Assembly (NCBI GenBank): GCA_025677825.1
Contig: JAIXMO010000049.1
Span: forward strand, 124,001-188,000
Source of the DNA: Helicostylum pulchrum
Taxonomy: Eukaryota > Mucoromycota > Mucoromycetes > Mucorales > Mucoraceae
Reading direction: 5' to 3'
Length of the DNA stretch: 64,000 nt
The notes below the pieces were generated by a model. It had not been told where the DNA came from and did not search any database. It saw nothing but the letters and a program-made list of their open reading frames with translations. The position numbers were made by a program, and so were the translations under genes. Each line of letters starts with the position of its first letter. Position 1 is the stretch's first letter. Below, in pieces: positions 23,881 to 36,331 of the stretch.

Positions 23881-24625
23881 AACAATAAAGACACATATAT
23901 TGTAATAATAATAGCTATTAATCTTGAATTATTAACCTTCGAGATATTCTTAAAGAAAATGCGGTTTAATAGATAAGTGCCGACATTAGTGAAAAAAAAA
24001 CATGATTTCAAAGCGCTTATCACTGACCAGTCCTTCGGTCAAGTACACCGTCACCTAACTTCAGCAGCATAGCTTTAGAGAAGCCAACCAGAAGCGTACG
24101 TATAACAGCAGAAGTATAGCAGCAGAAGAAAAGGCAATCAGTATAAAGTAGCCATTTGATATGGAAGTATCACCAAGAAGCCATTCACCCATAAAAGGAC
24201 CGTCAGTTTAATAAGAAAGACCATTATATGATCTAATACGTATGTATTCGTATGAAGACCGTCAGTTAAAGCATAATACGTTATACTTACCTATATTCTT
24301 ACCATGATTAATTATAAAAAAAGAAAAAGGGATACTTGAGGGTGAAACTTCTAAACATTGCTTTGATTTTAATTTACTTTTGGGGCTACGTACAGAACTA
24401 TAGAAAAGGAAGGTTATTCCGGTATACGAACACTTGATCTCTACATTTCTACCTCATACACTGTTTCTCTTTTCCGAAGAGATTGATTTCTACAGGTAAA
24501 AAGGTCTTTTCATTCTGCAAACAAAATGATAACGGAAGTTAAAACGGAAGACGACAAGAGTACAAAGTCCTATTCTGAAGCCACTCTTTTCTTGTCCGTT
24601 TTTTTTTCCTTTCTTTTTTTTTAAC
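23881..24625. other. Intergenic
   Basis: No gene supported. A direct repeat, ACCGTCAGTT, occurs at about 24199 and 24260. The last 30 bases are T/C-rich leader of the CENP-N-like gene. Confidence 0.35.
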
Positions 24626-26106
24626 ATGCTAAATAATAAGGATTTAGAATTTTTTAACTGTGAAACTGGTACAGTCGATAAGCTACTCAGTCTAAGACAA
24701 TCTGATTTATTAGATACTATAAGATGTTGGTTAAATGTACCTGAACTAAACAGTAATGGCAGTACGCTAGAGGACTACATGTTCTTGAATAAAGGTCAAA
24801 TAGTAGACAGAATGAGAGTGATTGACTGGGTAATATATGTCTATATGTGTATATATTTATACATATAAGTTCTTTTATATATAGTAATAACATTTTTATA
24901 TTGTAAGCCTAATGGTTTTCGTGCCTGTCAAATTGCCCATTTAAAACTAAAAAGTAAGTTACGGGTATATTTTTCGGTGTAAATATATAAAACTCAATTG
25001 TATGTACAGTGCTCCTGAATAGTAGAAAAAAGTATTGGAAATCTATACAATTGTCAAATGGTAAATATATCATTTTTTTTCTATATAAATATATCATGTG
25101 TTGACAGCAATTGTGAAATAGAAAAAAGAAATATTAGGTTGAATATGGATCTGGAAGAAATTCGAACTCGTATGGAAGCTTATTTAAGTAATCTCTTCCA
25201 CTGCGTAAGTTAAGCGCATACAACAACAACAAAAAACTGTTTTAAATTGAAAAGTCTATTTTTATGTAGTACGTTTATGCCGAAAATCAAGAATCGACCA
25301 ATACGTTCATGTTTATTTTAGTAATCACAGAAAAGGGTAAGGATCCGCTTGTATTCAGCAACTTGAGGTTTGGATTTATGGTATATTTCCCAGAAACGAA
25401 CTTGGTTGTATCACCTTATTATGTTTGGCTTGCCTCGTATGAGAAATACTTTAAAGAAGCTTTATTGGACACATTTGGTGCGGTCTCTTTTATCTCTAAA
25501 GCTATGAATGTCGAATCTATAAGAGATATAAAGAAGCTGGCAATTTATAGAGAATCAAAAAGTGTCCTTAAGGATATAGGACATAAACAGTTGGATGTAA
25601 ACCCATTGGATATTAGGCAGAAGAGACCAAATTTATTTGACGAAGATGATGATGATGATGATGACCCAGCGGAAAAAAAGAGACAAAAGACATCTAACGA
25701 ATCAACAGAACAAAAGAAACGTATTGTGCCTATTGATGTGGGCGAACTTGAAGATAGAATTGATAATCTGAAGAATAGCATCGGCTGGAGACCAATGTCA
25801 GGTCATAGATCACTTCGGATCAATTTGAATGTACCCTTTCAGCCTAGTACGGAGCTTCAAGAACATAATTATGCTAACGACATTGTCGATATAACCATTG
25901 TCATGGAAGGGTTAAACGTGGCTGAAGGTATCAGGGATATGATTAGACATGGATTGATGGATTTGCCTGCGCCTGTTTGGTTAGAAGGTGTTGGTATATC
26001 GGGAACTAAAAATTTAACTGTTACTTCTGACGGTGTCTTTACAGAAGAAGAAGAAGAAACGGATGACAGGGATGAACCTATTTATCGAAAAACCCCGATG
26101 TTCTAA
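24626..26106 (+). CDS. CENP-N/Chl4-like inner kinetochore protein
   Basis: Five exons: 24626-24829, 24908-24953, 25010-25060, 25122-25204 and 25270-26106 (406 residues). Exon 4 uses the AATAG acceptor because the earlier CAG would put a stop in frame. The N terminus is helical with Leu-rich spacing and a conserved-looking tryptophan (DLLDTIRCWLNVPEL). The middle has beta-rich ILVITEKGKDPLVFSNLRFG and YVVSPYY-like sequence leading to a helix FKEALLDTFGAVSFI. An acidic Asp run (EDDDDDDDP) links to a C-terminal domain (SLRINLNVPF, VDITIVMEGLNVAEGIRDMI). This order matches CENP-N/Chl4, which reads CENP-A nucleosomes and recruits CENP-L. The identification is by fold-like pattern and is moderate. 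Confidence 0.6.
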
Positions 26107-26270
26107 GTTTGAGCACCTTTTAAATCTTTTTTCACCCCAGGACGCTTCTTATTTCTTGATAAGAATGTTTAATAAAATATCCCGCCATGACATCCAACCT
26201 AACAAGTATAGAAAGTTTTTTTTATTTACGTGTATAAAACAAGTTGTAGTAGTAAAGTGTCTAGAACGAT

Positions 26271-26301
26271 CTACACACCCGATCAGAAAAGTTACGAATA
26301 A
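26271..26301 (+). repeat. Left terminal inverted repeat of the copy C element
   Basis: Starts CTACACACC. It is the exact reverse complement, over 31 bases, of 40704-40734, and an imperfect inverted match of 29923-29953. Confidence 0.75.
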
Positions 26302-27229
26302 ATAATACCCAAATATGGGTTAGCTTTGCGGGGAGTCAAATATTTTGCGGGGAGGGGAGAGAACTTTAAAATAAAAAAATAAATCCAGTAAGGATGCTTC
26401 AGGCAGTTTCGATGATGGCTCTTTAGCGATTAACCGCCAAAACTATCAGTGGAACGCGTTACTTCATAGTGGATATCAAAGGTATGTCTATAAGTGAGAG
26501 ATAATTAGTTATACGGCGTAGTATCGTAGCTAGAATTGTATATATTACCATGTACGAAACGCTTGGCACACTTTTGACTGTTAAGTACTTTTAGTATGTA
26601 CGGATAAAATGTTATATTACTTGTCTCGTGTAATAATTTATGGATGATGTATAACTAAACTAAAAGCATATCTTTATTGAGTGTTTGTCTTGCATGTTAT
26701 TTCGGCCATAAATAAAACTTACCAAGGCGTAAATGTAGGGTCTGGGGGATGAACGGTGAGATGGGTAGTGGATCAGGCGTAACTGCATTTGCAAGCAGTG
26801 ATATTTACAAGACTCATTTACTGAGTCTGATAGAGATCATGCTGACAATAATTTTGCTTCTGCAAAATGAAAAAAAAAAAACTTACTGTCGGTGGTGGCT
26901 AAAAAATACTATAATTGATTTCCAAACTCTTTAATAAGTCTTTTTTTAAAATTGTCAAGTCTTTTTTTGAATACAAACATAGAAAAAGAAAAAAAAAGCT
27001 ATTTTCTATAGTTTGCAAAGTGAAAGATGTGCTCAGTGTCAACATTTTAAGGCGTAGTACATGTATGCAAAAATGTCATTAAATGAGGCCTTTGACCATA
27101 AATAAATACATTTTTTTTTTTTAAAAAAAAAGGAGGTTCTGGGAACTCCTTTTTTTATTGCTTTGTTTGTTTACAATAGACAGTATATTTTCTCTTGAAT
27201 ATATCTACTTTCATTGTTACGTCTACTTC

Positions 27230-29810
27230 AGCCTCAATACCAGCCTCTGGAGGTACCCGTTCTACCCGTTTTGCCACTGCAACTATTAGAGCTGGTGTAA
27301 GAAATATTCTGTCCTAGGCCCAAAAGTTCGCTAACGACGAGCACGAGCAGCTGGAAAGGACGCCCGTCGAAGAGCTACTCGAAACCCGAATCTTATTAAA
27401 CCTTGTCCGGCCTGTACCAAAAAACGTCGTTATGACACTGCAACGCCTCATTCTTCTCGGAGATCCGTTCTATGCTCCGGCCATGTACAAAGTACTTACG
27501 AGTTTATTGAAGAAAATGTTGGCAAAGGTTATAGAAGGTTTATTAGAAAACATGGTTTACAAGACTTAGTTATTTTAGAGCAGCGTGTAAAAGAAGTATT
27601 TTTAAGAAAAATAGTAGAACTAGTTGATGATTATCGCCAAGTCGCAATTAAGTCTCAATTATTCGCTTCCTATTATATAAGAAACCGTTTGTCACAAAAC
27701 TTACTTTACCACCTATCGTATTTCATCAAACTTTTTTTTATGCTTGTATACAGAGAACTATAGGAAGAAATATAACAAACACAAATCCAAATCTTCTGAG
27801 AGCAGATATTAACGCAGTTTTTGAACAATATGACGGTCAGTTTCTTAATAATCGTGTCGTAATGGAGCCGGGTAGAAATGTTCATGCTAATGCGCTTGCT
27901 TCTACGGCTAATATTTCTGCTCAAAATTTAGTTAACCATGTTTCTGAAAATTATACAAAAACACTTCGAAACTATATAAAAATCAGATTAAAGAAAGTCT
28001 GTAAGTATCATACATAAATAGAGAAGAAGAAGAACTAACTTTTTTCATTTTATGGCTCTACTTAGAATTTGAATGCAGGTGATATTAATAGACTGCCAAT
28101 ATGTTTTAAATAATTCTGTTAACTCATCCACGCGTGTAACATGGCCAGAAACAATACAAAACACACCTAATAATATAGCTTTAGTTAACACCATTATTGG
28201 CGCAAGTAGAATTACAAACGAACTTTCAACGAGGTCCAGAGGGGAACATCATACGCATGGATGAAGCAAGTCTTGAGCGGAAACGATCTTTTTGGCTTTC
28301 AGATCTCTTCGTGACAACATCAACTTTGAACATACCTTACAATTGGACGTTGCTCGACGAGAATCGTTTAAGCACAAGAATTCAAGATTGTTTCAGACCA
28401 GATATGGCGCTATCTATAAAACAATACAAGATTTTCTCTCTCGTCTCAATGTATTCATTCACTCGAAAATATGTAGAAATAGACATTAAACATTTAAGGT
28501 CTTTATTGCTTAAAGCTCAAAGAGAAACCGAATATTTTAAATCGAAATAGAAATAATGATGACAATAACGAAGGTGATAATGAAGGCGATAATGAAAATG
28601 AAAACGATGAAGAAAATAAACATGAACTGACAACGTTATTATTTAGTCAAGTATTCAATTTCGAATACCTAAGGCTTGACCTTTATTAGTAAGTATAACC
28701 ACAATACTAGTTTTACAAAGCTTTACGTTAAGTTTTTATTGCTTTATAGTAATGGAAAACAGATGTTCATTAATATGGTACGAACGGATGGCTATGGTAT
28801 CGATTTTATCTTGGCAGGTCCGAAAAATCAAAAATCCAATCTCCCTGATTTGGATTTTAATGATTTTACACCACGCAAGTTAAATGAGAATTTTTGTTTA
28901 TGGGGTGCTGATCCCGGTCAAACTAACATTTTTACTGCCTCTGATGGACACGGAAATGACTCTCATCAGGTTCGAAAATACTCAACTGCTGAATACTACA
29001 CCCGCGCAGATTTTAAAAAATTAAATAAAACAATTCTAAACTTGAAAAATGGTGATGAACAACTTTTGGAGGCGGAAAGGAATATAACTACTTTCAAGAC
29101 AGCCAATATGGAAGTCTTTATTTTATACATTCATTCTGTTTTAAATAATATCGATGTTCAGGTGAGATTCTATGTTGATCGCTTTACTTCTCTAAGGTTT
29201 CTCAATTATATAGACAGACAACGCGCTGACGTCGAGATGGTGAATATTTTTGCCACTGGTAGGGATCCTAAGAGAGGAAACAAGAAAGAAAGAAAGAAGA
29301 AAAGAAGTCCGGAAGAAAGAAAAACAGTTAAGCAAAGGGAAAAGGAAAGGCTAAAGAAGAGAAAAGAAATAAAAAGCTAAAACCATTTGAGCAAGACTAT
29401 CTGATCCCTCTAGTTGCTCTTGGAGACGCCGTATTTCCTTCTTCGATGAAAGGTACCATTCCAGGATTAGCAAGACGTCTCGAAAAGAAACTAAAGATTT
29501 CCGAGCGTGAAGGACTACTAGTAACTGTTCCTGTTACAGAATACATGACCTCCAAGGTAACTGACTACGCTTTAAATATATACTTTCATACACTAGTAAT
29601 AATTATAAAAAATAGACTTGCTCCAATTGCTCCAGAAACGATACTGAAAATATTGAAATTGATGGTATTATTTTGTTCAGTGTGTGTTACTCTGCCCAAA
29701 TCAGACATGTAATACACTATGGCAAAGAGACATAAATGCATCAAGAAACATGCATTATATATCGTATACTGTAATTGCTCCCGGGGAGGTCCCTGTCATC
29801 TTTCGAAGAT
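27230..29810 (+). pseudogene. Fanzor (eukaryotic TnpB-like) gene, copy C, several frameshifts
   Basis: Pieces in order: an N-terminal basic region with a Cys pair (KPCPACTKKRRYDTA, about 27405) and LFASYYIRN; an exon after a TACAG acceptor near 27755; PGRNVHANALASTAN; SLVSMYSFTRKYVEIDIKHL (about 28440-28500); an Asp/Asn-rich linker; after a clean intron (28693-28750), MVRTDGYGIDFIL; the RuvC-I motif LWGADPGQTNIFTA (about 28903-28940); DRFTSLRFLNYIDRQRA; a Lys/Arg-rich stretch; then, after a frameshift near 29370, LVALGDAVFPSSMKG, VTEYMTSK, CSNC, a further frameshift near 29675, CPNQTC and the RuvC-III motif WQRDINASRNM. The Asp of RuvC-I, the downstream Glu and the Asp of RuvC-III are all retained. 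Breaks: no start codon seen, one TAG near 27320 and at least three frameshifts. Recently dead, in contrast to copies B and D. Confidence 0.75.
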
Positions 29811-29922
29811 AAAAACACCCCCCCCCCCCCCTCCATTTCCTAGTATTAAAAACTAGTAGAAGTTTATATTGTAAGTTTATATTTTAGAATTTCGGTTTCA
29901 AGAAAAAAAAAACTGACTTGCC

Positions 29923-29953
29923 TTTTTTGTAACAATAATGACCAGGTGTGTAG
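29923..29953 (-). repeat. Right terminal inverted repeat of the copy C element
   Basis: On the minus strand it starts CTACACACC, then GGTCA and GTTAC at the same spacing as in the left repeat; the five bases between are diverged. Confidence 0.6.
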
Positions 29954-30086
29954 AGGAACCTCTTGTATTTTAAATATTTAGCAGTAGCATTCCTTTATTT
30001 CAATTAACGAAATCGAGAACATACACGCGCGGAGTGAGTTATAAACCCCCCGCCCCCCTTCTTTCCTTTCAAACATATAAGAAAAA

Positions 30087-30916
30087 ATGGAATTTCCTGA
30101 AGCACAAGATTTCGAAGCTTCAAAGTTAGGCACAAAATCCTAGTAAAGTATCTCTTCATACACACACACACACATTAAAAAATGAAAGAAGAAGCTAACA
30201 GTATCCATAAGTTGGGACACCGTCTACGATCGGGAAAACGACAACTTTCAAGAAATCGGTGACATTGGAGAAATCTGGTTTGGAGAAGACAGTGTAGAAA
30301 AGATGGTTGACTGGGTAGCTGAACATGTCAGTGACCCTACTACACGTATTATTGATTTAGGTTGCGGTAACGGTCATTTACTTTTAGAATTAAGTAACGA
30401 AGGGTTCAAAAACCTTCATGGTATCGATTACTCTGACTCTGCGATTACATTAGCTAAATCAGTTGCTAAAGATAGAGATTTAGAATGGATTCAATACGAT
30501 GCAGTTGATTTCCTTTCTAACCCTGATTGGTTTCAAGAACAGTATCAGGTAGTGTTGGACAAAGGTACTTATGATGCCATTTCTTTACATCCTGATCAAG
30601 TGCAAGCTAAAAAAGAAGGTGTTGATGGTCCTAGAGAGAAATATGTTGAATCCGTTCATAGAATGATTGATCCTAATGGATTGTTCTTGATTACTAGTTG
30701 TAATTGGACAAAAGAAGAATTGATTGAGAATTTTAAACAATGTAAGCAGTTTTTTTTTTTTTGACGCTACAAAAAAAAAAGAAAGTAACATCCTCGTTTT
30801 TTATACATGTAGACTTTACTTTCCATTCAAGTGTCAAGTATCCTATTTTCCAATTCGGTGGACAATCTGGTTCTACTATTTGTACCATTGCTTTTAGCCC
30901 TATTCAAATCGCATAA
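30087..30916 (+). CDS. EFM4: eEF1A lysine methyltransferase, Efm4/METTL10-like
   Basis: Three exons, 30087-30142, 30212-30741 and 30813-30916 (229 residues). The protein is a seven-beta-strand SAM-dependent methyltransferase: motif I IIDLGCGNGHLLLEL, acidic post I LHGIDYSD, and motif IV VVLDKGTYDAISL. The N-terminal KLGTKSYWDTVYDREN and the EIWFGEDSVEKMVDW segment are typical of the Efm4/METTL10 group, which methylates a lysine of elongation factor 1A in the cytoplasm. Length fits the family. The gene is convergent with the next one and separated from it by 231 bp containing a 24-base A tract. Confidence 0.88.
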
Positions 30917-31147
30917 AAAAATATATTTTTATTGAAGTTTTTGAAGAGTCATTATTGACGTTCCCAGTCTGGATTTTTATTAAACATTGGAGGAGGAATA
31001 CCTAATAAAAGATATACAGTTATATATGAATATATATATAAAAAAAAAAAAGAAAAAAAAGGAGGTAGGAGAGAGAGGATATAAAAAAAAAAAAAAAAAA
31101 AAAAAAAGAAAAAAAAACCATATAAATATATTTATATTTATATTTTT

Positions 31148-32024
31148 TTAGTTGGAAAAATAAACCCTACCGTTAGCCATGACGTGAGGTGGCATCATCA
31201 TGTCTCCTCTTTGTTGTAAGGGAAATCTTTGTTGTTGAGGTTGCATATGAAGTTGCATTTGTTGTTGTTGCAAATGAAGAGGAGGTGTCATCATGGGTCT
31301 TTGACCTGTAGGTGCTAAAGGAGGAGGAGGAGGAGGAGGCATCATCATATGTGGTAAAAAGGGATCATTATTGGGCGTTACATTACGGTTATTAAAATGA
31401 GGTGGAGGTGGACCTCTATGTAAGTCACCATTAAACTGAGCTAATTGTTCAAATGTACGTTGATCCATCATTGGACCAGGTGAATAAGGTTGTTGTGATT
31501 GTTGTTGTTGATATGGGAAATAAGGTTGTTGTTGTTGCTGTTGAGGAGGAGGAGGAGGCATACCATGTTGAAGATGAGGAGGAATATGTTGTTGTTGAAT
31601 TTTCATACCATTAGAATAACCCATTGGTGTAGTAGAAGACTTTGCAGATTGTAAAGAAGGTGATCTTCCTTCAGAGGAACGCGCACTCATTTGACGTAAT
31701 ACAGAAGTAGGTAAATTATTACCGAATCTGTTAGACACAGTAGAGGATTTATCAGATGGTGATCCAGTCATCATTGATGGTGATCCTTTCACATGATTTA
31801 TTTGAGGCGACATTTCGTTATTTGGAAGAGAAGGTTTAGGTTGTGAGAGAATTTGAAGTACGCGGTTGAATCCCATAGCATCTTCATTTACTATTTCTTG
31901 GTTCTTTTTTGTCGCTCCTAATGATTTTAAAATGTCTTGTTCAGAAAACACACGTTGCTGCTGTATGTTTTGTTGTTGTTGTTGATGTTGATGTATGTTT
32001 TGTTGTTGCTGCTGTATGTTGTTG

Positions 32025-32073
<49 letters not shown>

Positions 32074-33327
32074 GCAGTGTCTGCTGCTGTGCTTGCTGTT
32101 GTTGATGATGCACCATTGACTGCTGATTCCTATAATGTTGTTGTGGTACTTGCGATGACAACGACGATGAGGATGATGAGGTAGGTCCTTGAAACAAATC
32201 ATTTAAACTAATAGACCTAGGTTGCTGGTTGACTTCTTCTGGTTCTTCACGTTTAGCAAAGAACTTTGCAAACCTAGATCCACCTTTATTATCTCTCCTT
32301 TGTTGTTGTTGTTGTTCTTCCTCAAAGAAAGCTGAAGAATCGTGAGGTTGCAAAGATAAAGCTGAAAGTGATTCATCCAATTTCTTTTCAACTACAGCAA
32401 CAGTTTTTACAGCAGCAGGTTCAGTTATACCATCTCTCTTTTTCATATTTGATTTCCATTGTTCTAAATCATTAGCAAATTGAGCTTGCATATCGTCATC
32501 TTTTGAATCATTTTCAGGTTCAGGTGTATAGTCCATCCATTCTGGTACTCTTTCAGTATCTTCGTGATAATTGTTATTGTGTTTATGACTTGAACGGTTT
32601 GATTGTTGGTCTCTTCTACCCTTGACATCATTTATATTGTTGTTGTTGAATCTATCATTTCTTTTAGTGTGAGGAGGCGAGCCCATATTATTATACTTTC
32701 TGTCTGATGATGATGGTTTATCGGCTGCTGATCTGTGTGAAAATCCTTTTTCGCCCATATATGAAGGACCACGAGGTGAGCGGTATTCTTTAATACTGTT
32801 ATTATTGTCCAGCTATATATGTATATGTATATAAGTATATAAAATATAATGATAATATGCCTTTTTACCTGTCTATTATGTCTAGATGATGATTGTTGGT
32901 TTTTTGTCAAGTTTGAGCCGTCATCTGTTCTTTTTAAGCCTCCATACAGAGAAGAAGCAAAATTGGTTTTAGTTGGTCCGAGAATTATACTTTTATCTAT
33001 ATTTTTTTTTTCTGGTAAGTATTATGTAGCACGTTTTTACTAGCTTTTTTTTTTAAAAAAAAAAATACCTGTACTAGAGCGGGTGATAATGGAACCATTC
33101 AATATACTTTTTGATGTAGGTGAATTGGGATCTTCACTATATATACATTTATGATGTATTAGAAAAAAAATAAAATAAAAAGACATTACGCTATTTTAAG
33201 ATTAACGTTATTTAAAGAATATTTACCCAAACCAAGTTGATAAAGAAGGCATAGTTTCTGGTTTTTGTACAAGAGGGCTGTCATGTAACCCGATCATTAC
33301 ATCTTTTGTATATCGTATAACTGACAT
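31148..33327 (-). CDS. 4E-T/EIF4ENIF1-like eIF4E-binding protein, Gln-rich
   Basis: Minus-strand exons 33327-33227, 33136-33069, 33011-32869 and 32812-31148 (658 residues). The N terminus, IRYTKDVMIGLHDSPLVQKP, has the Tyr-x4-hydrophobic pattern of the eIF4E-binding motif as found in 4E-T. Later segments RVPEWMDYTPEPEN and GSRFAKFFAKREEPEE also fit 4E-T-type translational repressors. The middle and C terminus are low complexity, with a Gln run of more than 15 residues (coded near 32030-32075) and Pro-rich stretches. Family knowledge: 4E-T binds eIF4E, represses translation and concentrates in P-bodies. The general assignment is reasonable; strict orthology is not shown. Confidence 0.65.
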
Positions 33328-34509
33328 GTTGTATTGAAATGGAAGTTTTTTTAAAAAAAAGTGTAGATGAGAGAGGAAAGAAGTAAAATAATAACAGAGA
33401 AAATAAATAAATAAAATAATAGACCGAGTAGGGGTGGGAAAGAGAGGGATGCGGGGGGGGGGGGGGCTAGTTTTGCTTACTTATTAAACGCGCGTACAAT
33501 TAAAATTGTTTCTTTTTTTTTTTTTTTATATATATTGGTTTTTTTTTTACGTTTTTTTTTTATTCTGAAAAAATGAAAAAAAGTGTTTTATATTCTGAAG
33601 AAGAAAGGGCTATGTTTTTTTAAGAAAAAAGTAGTTATAAAAGCTGAAGGAAGAAGAAAAGGAAAAAAAGAAAAGAAAAAAGAAAATACACTTGTTAATA
33701 TATGTGACGTTGCCTACAAGAAACTGGGTCTAGAATAATTCAGGGAGAGGAAAAGTGATGACTGTATAAACAAAAAGGTAAGGACTTGATTGTCAACTAG
33801 TAAAATCATCCTTTGTATAGTTATCCATTTAGCGTAAGTGTTTACGTTCAGTCTCCACCTAAACGAGAAGAAAAGGCTGGTTATTAACTAGTTCATCGAA
33901 GCTTTGTAGACTTACCAATCGTAAAAATTTACTGCTCAGAACGTTCTTTTGTATAAATACACTTCAGATAAAATGCAAGATGGGATGAGGTGTCGTCCCA
34001 AAAGTTTAAATTAACAGAAATATTAGCTGTAGACAAAAAGAAAACTTGTGTGAATCAAGTTGGGACAACAAGTAAATACAAGTATAATTACGCCATGATT
34101 TAGTAAATAGATCACATGAGTACATAAAAGCGACTTCTCCCTTACAATCTTTTCGGCTAAACGTTTCTTCGTGTACCAAGAATATATATCCAACAGCTGA
34201 GATATAAGGAACTCAAGCAATGTTGGTCTTTCTTACTGACATCAGTTTTAGATTGGTTGATACCGCTGGTCAAATAGTGCAGCTAGAGCAAAATAAAGGA
34301 GTTGTTGAGAGGCTTGCGGCGTACTGATTAGTTCCGCATCACTGCTTCCTTTGTGTTTATAATTCTGCGATGATAAGGTGAGGTGAAATAGCTTGACTGT
34401 GATTTTTTATGGTTGCTTAAAGTCATCCCACCCCCTCTTTTAATAAAAAGTCACTGGGTAAACTTATTCTTTTCTCTTCTTCTTCTTTTTTTTAATAAAA
34501 AAAAACAAA
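33328..34509. other. Intergenic, divergent promoters of the 4E-T-like gene and HEM14
   Basis: No supported gene. A 14-base G run at 33453-33466 and T-rich tracts at 33512-33560 lie upstream of the 4E-T-like gene. A 35-codon open stretch at 34220-34327 was considered and not accepted. Confidence 0.4.
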
Positions 34510-36287
34510 ATGTCTCGCGTTGTAGTATTAGGAGGAGGTATATCTGGTTTATCAGCTGCTTATTATTTGGCACGTTTATCATCGCCCACAACGAAAATTG
34601 TCTTGATTGAAGCCAAAGGCCGTTTAGGAGGTTGGATTAAATCTAACAAATTAAACTCTATCACAAATGATTCTTCTGTCTTGTTTGAAAGTGGTCCTAG
34701 AACTTTACGTCCTAAAGGTCCTAGTGGAACTTTACTACTAGAAATGGTATAAAAAAAACACACACACTTTATCACATATATTATATTAAGTTTATTACAG
34801 ATTCAACATTTAAATTTAAACGATGAACGTTTAGTTACTGTTCCTGCTGATCATCCTTCAGCTCAAAACCGATACATCTACTACGATGGAAAAATCAACA
34901 CATTGCCCAACAAGTTATCAACTCTCTTATTCAACAAACCACCTATATGTAAGTCCGTTCTCTTAGCTGGTGCCTTAGAACCCCTTCGCAGCAACAGATT
35001 TGATAATCAAGGTTTACCCAAAGACGGCCAACTAGACGAATCTATCTACTCATTTATGGAACGAAGATTTAATAAACATACCGCAATTAACTTAATGGGC
35101 GCGTTAACGCATGGTATTTATGCAGGTGATATAAAGACACTTTCATTGCAATCGACATTTCGCATGTTGTACGAAGCTGAAAGAAACTACGGTAGTGTTG
35201 TAGTAGGTATGATAAAGGGTGCAGCTAATACTGCTACTATGCGTGAACGTGGTATGGCTGTAAGAGCTAAAGATAGTGACCCTGAATGGTACAACAAGAT
35301 GGAGAAAATGAGTATCATTGGGTTTAAAGATGGGTTAGAAACTTTACCGCAACATATCTATGAGTATTTAAAGACCTGCGATAATGTAGAATTTGTTATC
35401 AATGATCCAGTTCAATCTATCACCACTGTAGAAAATAATAAGGAAGCCAAGGTAAAAAAAAAAAAAAAAAAAACGTATATCTATACATATAAAAAAAAGG
35501 TTGGTTTATTCGTGTATAGGTACTTACTGAATATATGTATAAATAGATTAAAACAAGTCAATCCGAGTACTACGCAGATCACGTTATATCTACGCTTCCG
35601 TCATTTACACTGGACAAATTAATTTCCAACAGTTTACCACACCTGTCATATAATCCAGCTGCAGACGTAGCCGTAGTTAATTTTGCCTACGCACCCGAAG
35701 TAAAACTAGCCTACGACGGCTTTGGATTTCTAACACCTCACCGAGATACCGCACAAAAAATTCCGGTACCGGGTACACTCGGTGTAATTTTTGACTCAAA
35801 CGTAATTCCCGAAGAACAAGAAAAGAGGACCAAAGTGACAGCCATGTTGGGAGGATCTGATTGGAAAGATATATTTGGAAATACACCTATTGATGCCTTA
35901 GACCCTAATCAAGCATTAGAAGCTACGCGTCAAGTTATGAAACAATTTTTAAATATTGAGGATGAACCGACACACAGTTTAGTGAATTTACAAAAACAAT
36001 GTATTCCTCATTATTTAGTAGGGCACCAAGAACGTATTTATCAACTTCATCATGCAACTGCTAAAAAGTTTGGTCATTTGCTTAGTTTAACAGGTGCCAG
36101 TTACATGGGTGTGAGTGTACCTGATTGTATTAAAAATAGTCGCATGTTAGTAGAAGAATTATTAATGTCTGGCTCACTTGGATCCCGAGAAAAGATTGTT
36201 ACAGGCCTTATAAATAACATTACAAGAGATATTAAAGATAGTATTCAATTAAGTAAAGGAAATACAAATGTCATTTTAAAAGCATAA
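34510..36287 (+). CDS. HEM14: Protoporphyrinogen oxidase
   Basis: Three exons, 34510-34746, 34801-35451 and 35547-36287 (542 residues). The N terminus carries the dinucleotide-binding motif VVVLGGGISGLSAAYYLAR, followed by LIEAKGRLGGWIKS and ESGPRTLRPKG, which are signatures of the FAD-containing oxygen-dependent protoporphyrinogen oxidase. Other family features include SFMERRFNKH, THGIYAGD near residue 200 and the C-terminal GASYMGVSVPDCI. Reaction: six-electron oxidation of protoporphyrinogen IX to protoporphyrin IX, the penultimate step of heme synthesis, at the mitochondrial inner membrane. The gene ends 44 bp from the stop of the convergent MADS-box gene. Confidence 0.93.
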
Positions 36288-36331
36288 ATAATATATATGT
36301 ATATTTTATTAGTATTAAAAATAAAAAAAAA

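Larger units (their letters stand above)
26271..29953. mobile_element. 3.7-kb Fanzor-bearing DNA transposon with CTACACACC inverted ends (copy C)
   Basis: The left end, 26271-26301, reads inward from CTACACACCCGATCA; the right end, read on the minus strand inward from 29953, is CTACACACCTGGTCA. Both then share GTTAC at the same distance and an A-rich inner edge. Between them lies a near full-length Fanzor gene on the plus strand, about 950 bp from the left end and 150 bp from the right end. The left inner 900 bp hold a short coherent open stretch at 26393-26496 and a hairpin at 27128-27150. No clear target-site duplication was found. A copy of the 31-bp end occurs alone at 40704-40734. Confidence 0.65.

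Noticed and set aside
24190..24275. Repeated ACCGTCAGTT motifs, considered as a short repeat array
   Set aside because: Only two clear copies with unequal spacing; not a CRISPR or satellite array.
26749..26934. 61-codon open frame MNGEMGSGSGVTAFASSD
   Set aside because: No start context, splice partners or family; inside the transposon left arm and probably chance.
27128..27150. Hairpin AGGAGGTTC...GAACTCCT followed by T-run, like a bacterial terminator
   Set aside because: The genome is eukaryotic; a rho-independent terminator reading is not meaningful. It may be a structural part of the transposon.
31909..32202. Val-rich plus-strand and Asn-rich minus-strand open frames
   Set aside because: Alternate frames of the CAA/CAG repeat coding the Gln run of the 4E-T-like protein.
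34220..34327. 35-codon open stretch, MLVFLTDISFRLVDTAGQIV and on
   Set aside because: Reads like protein and could be an element relic, but is too short, has no neighbours to join and no recognised family.
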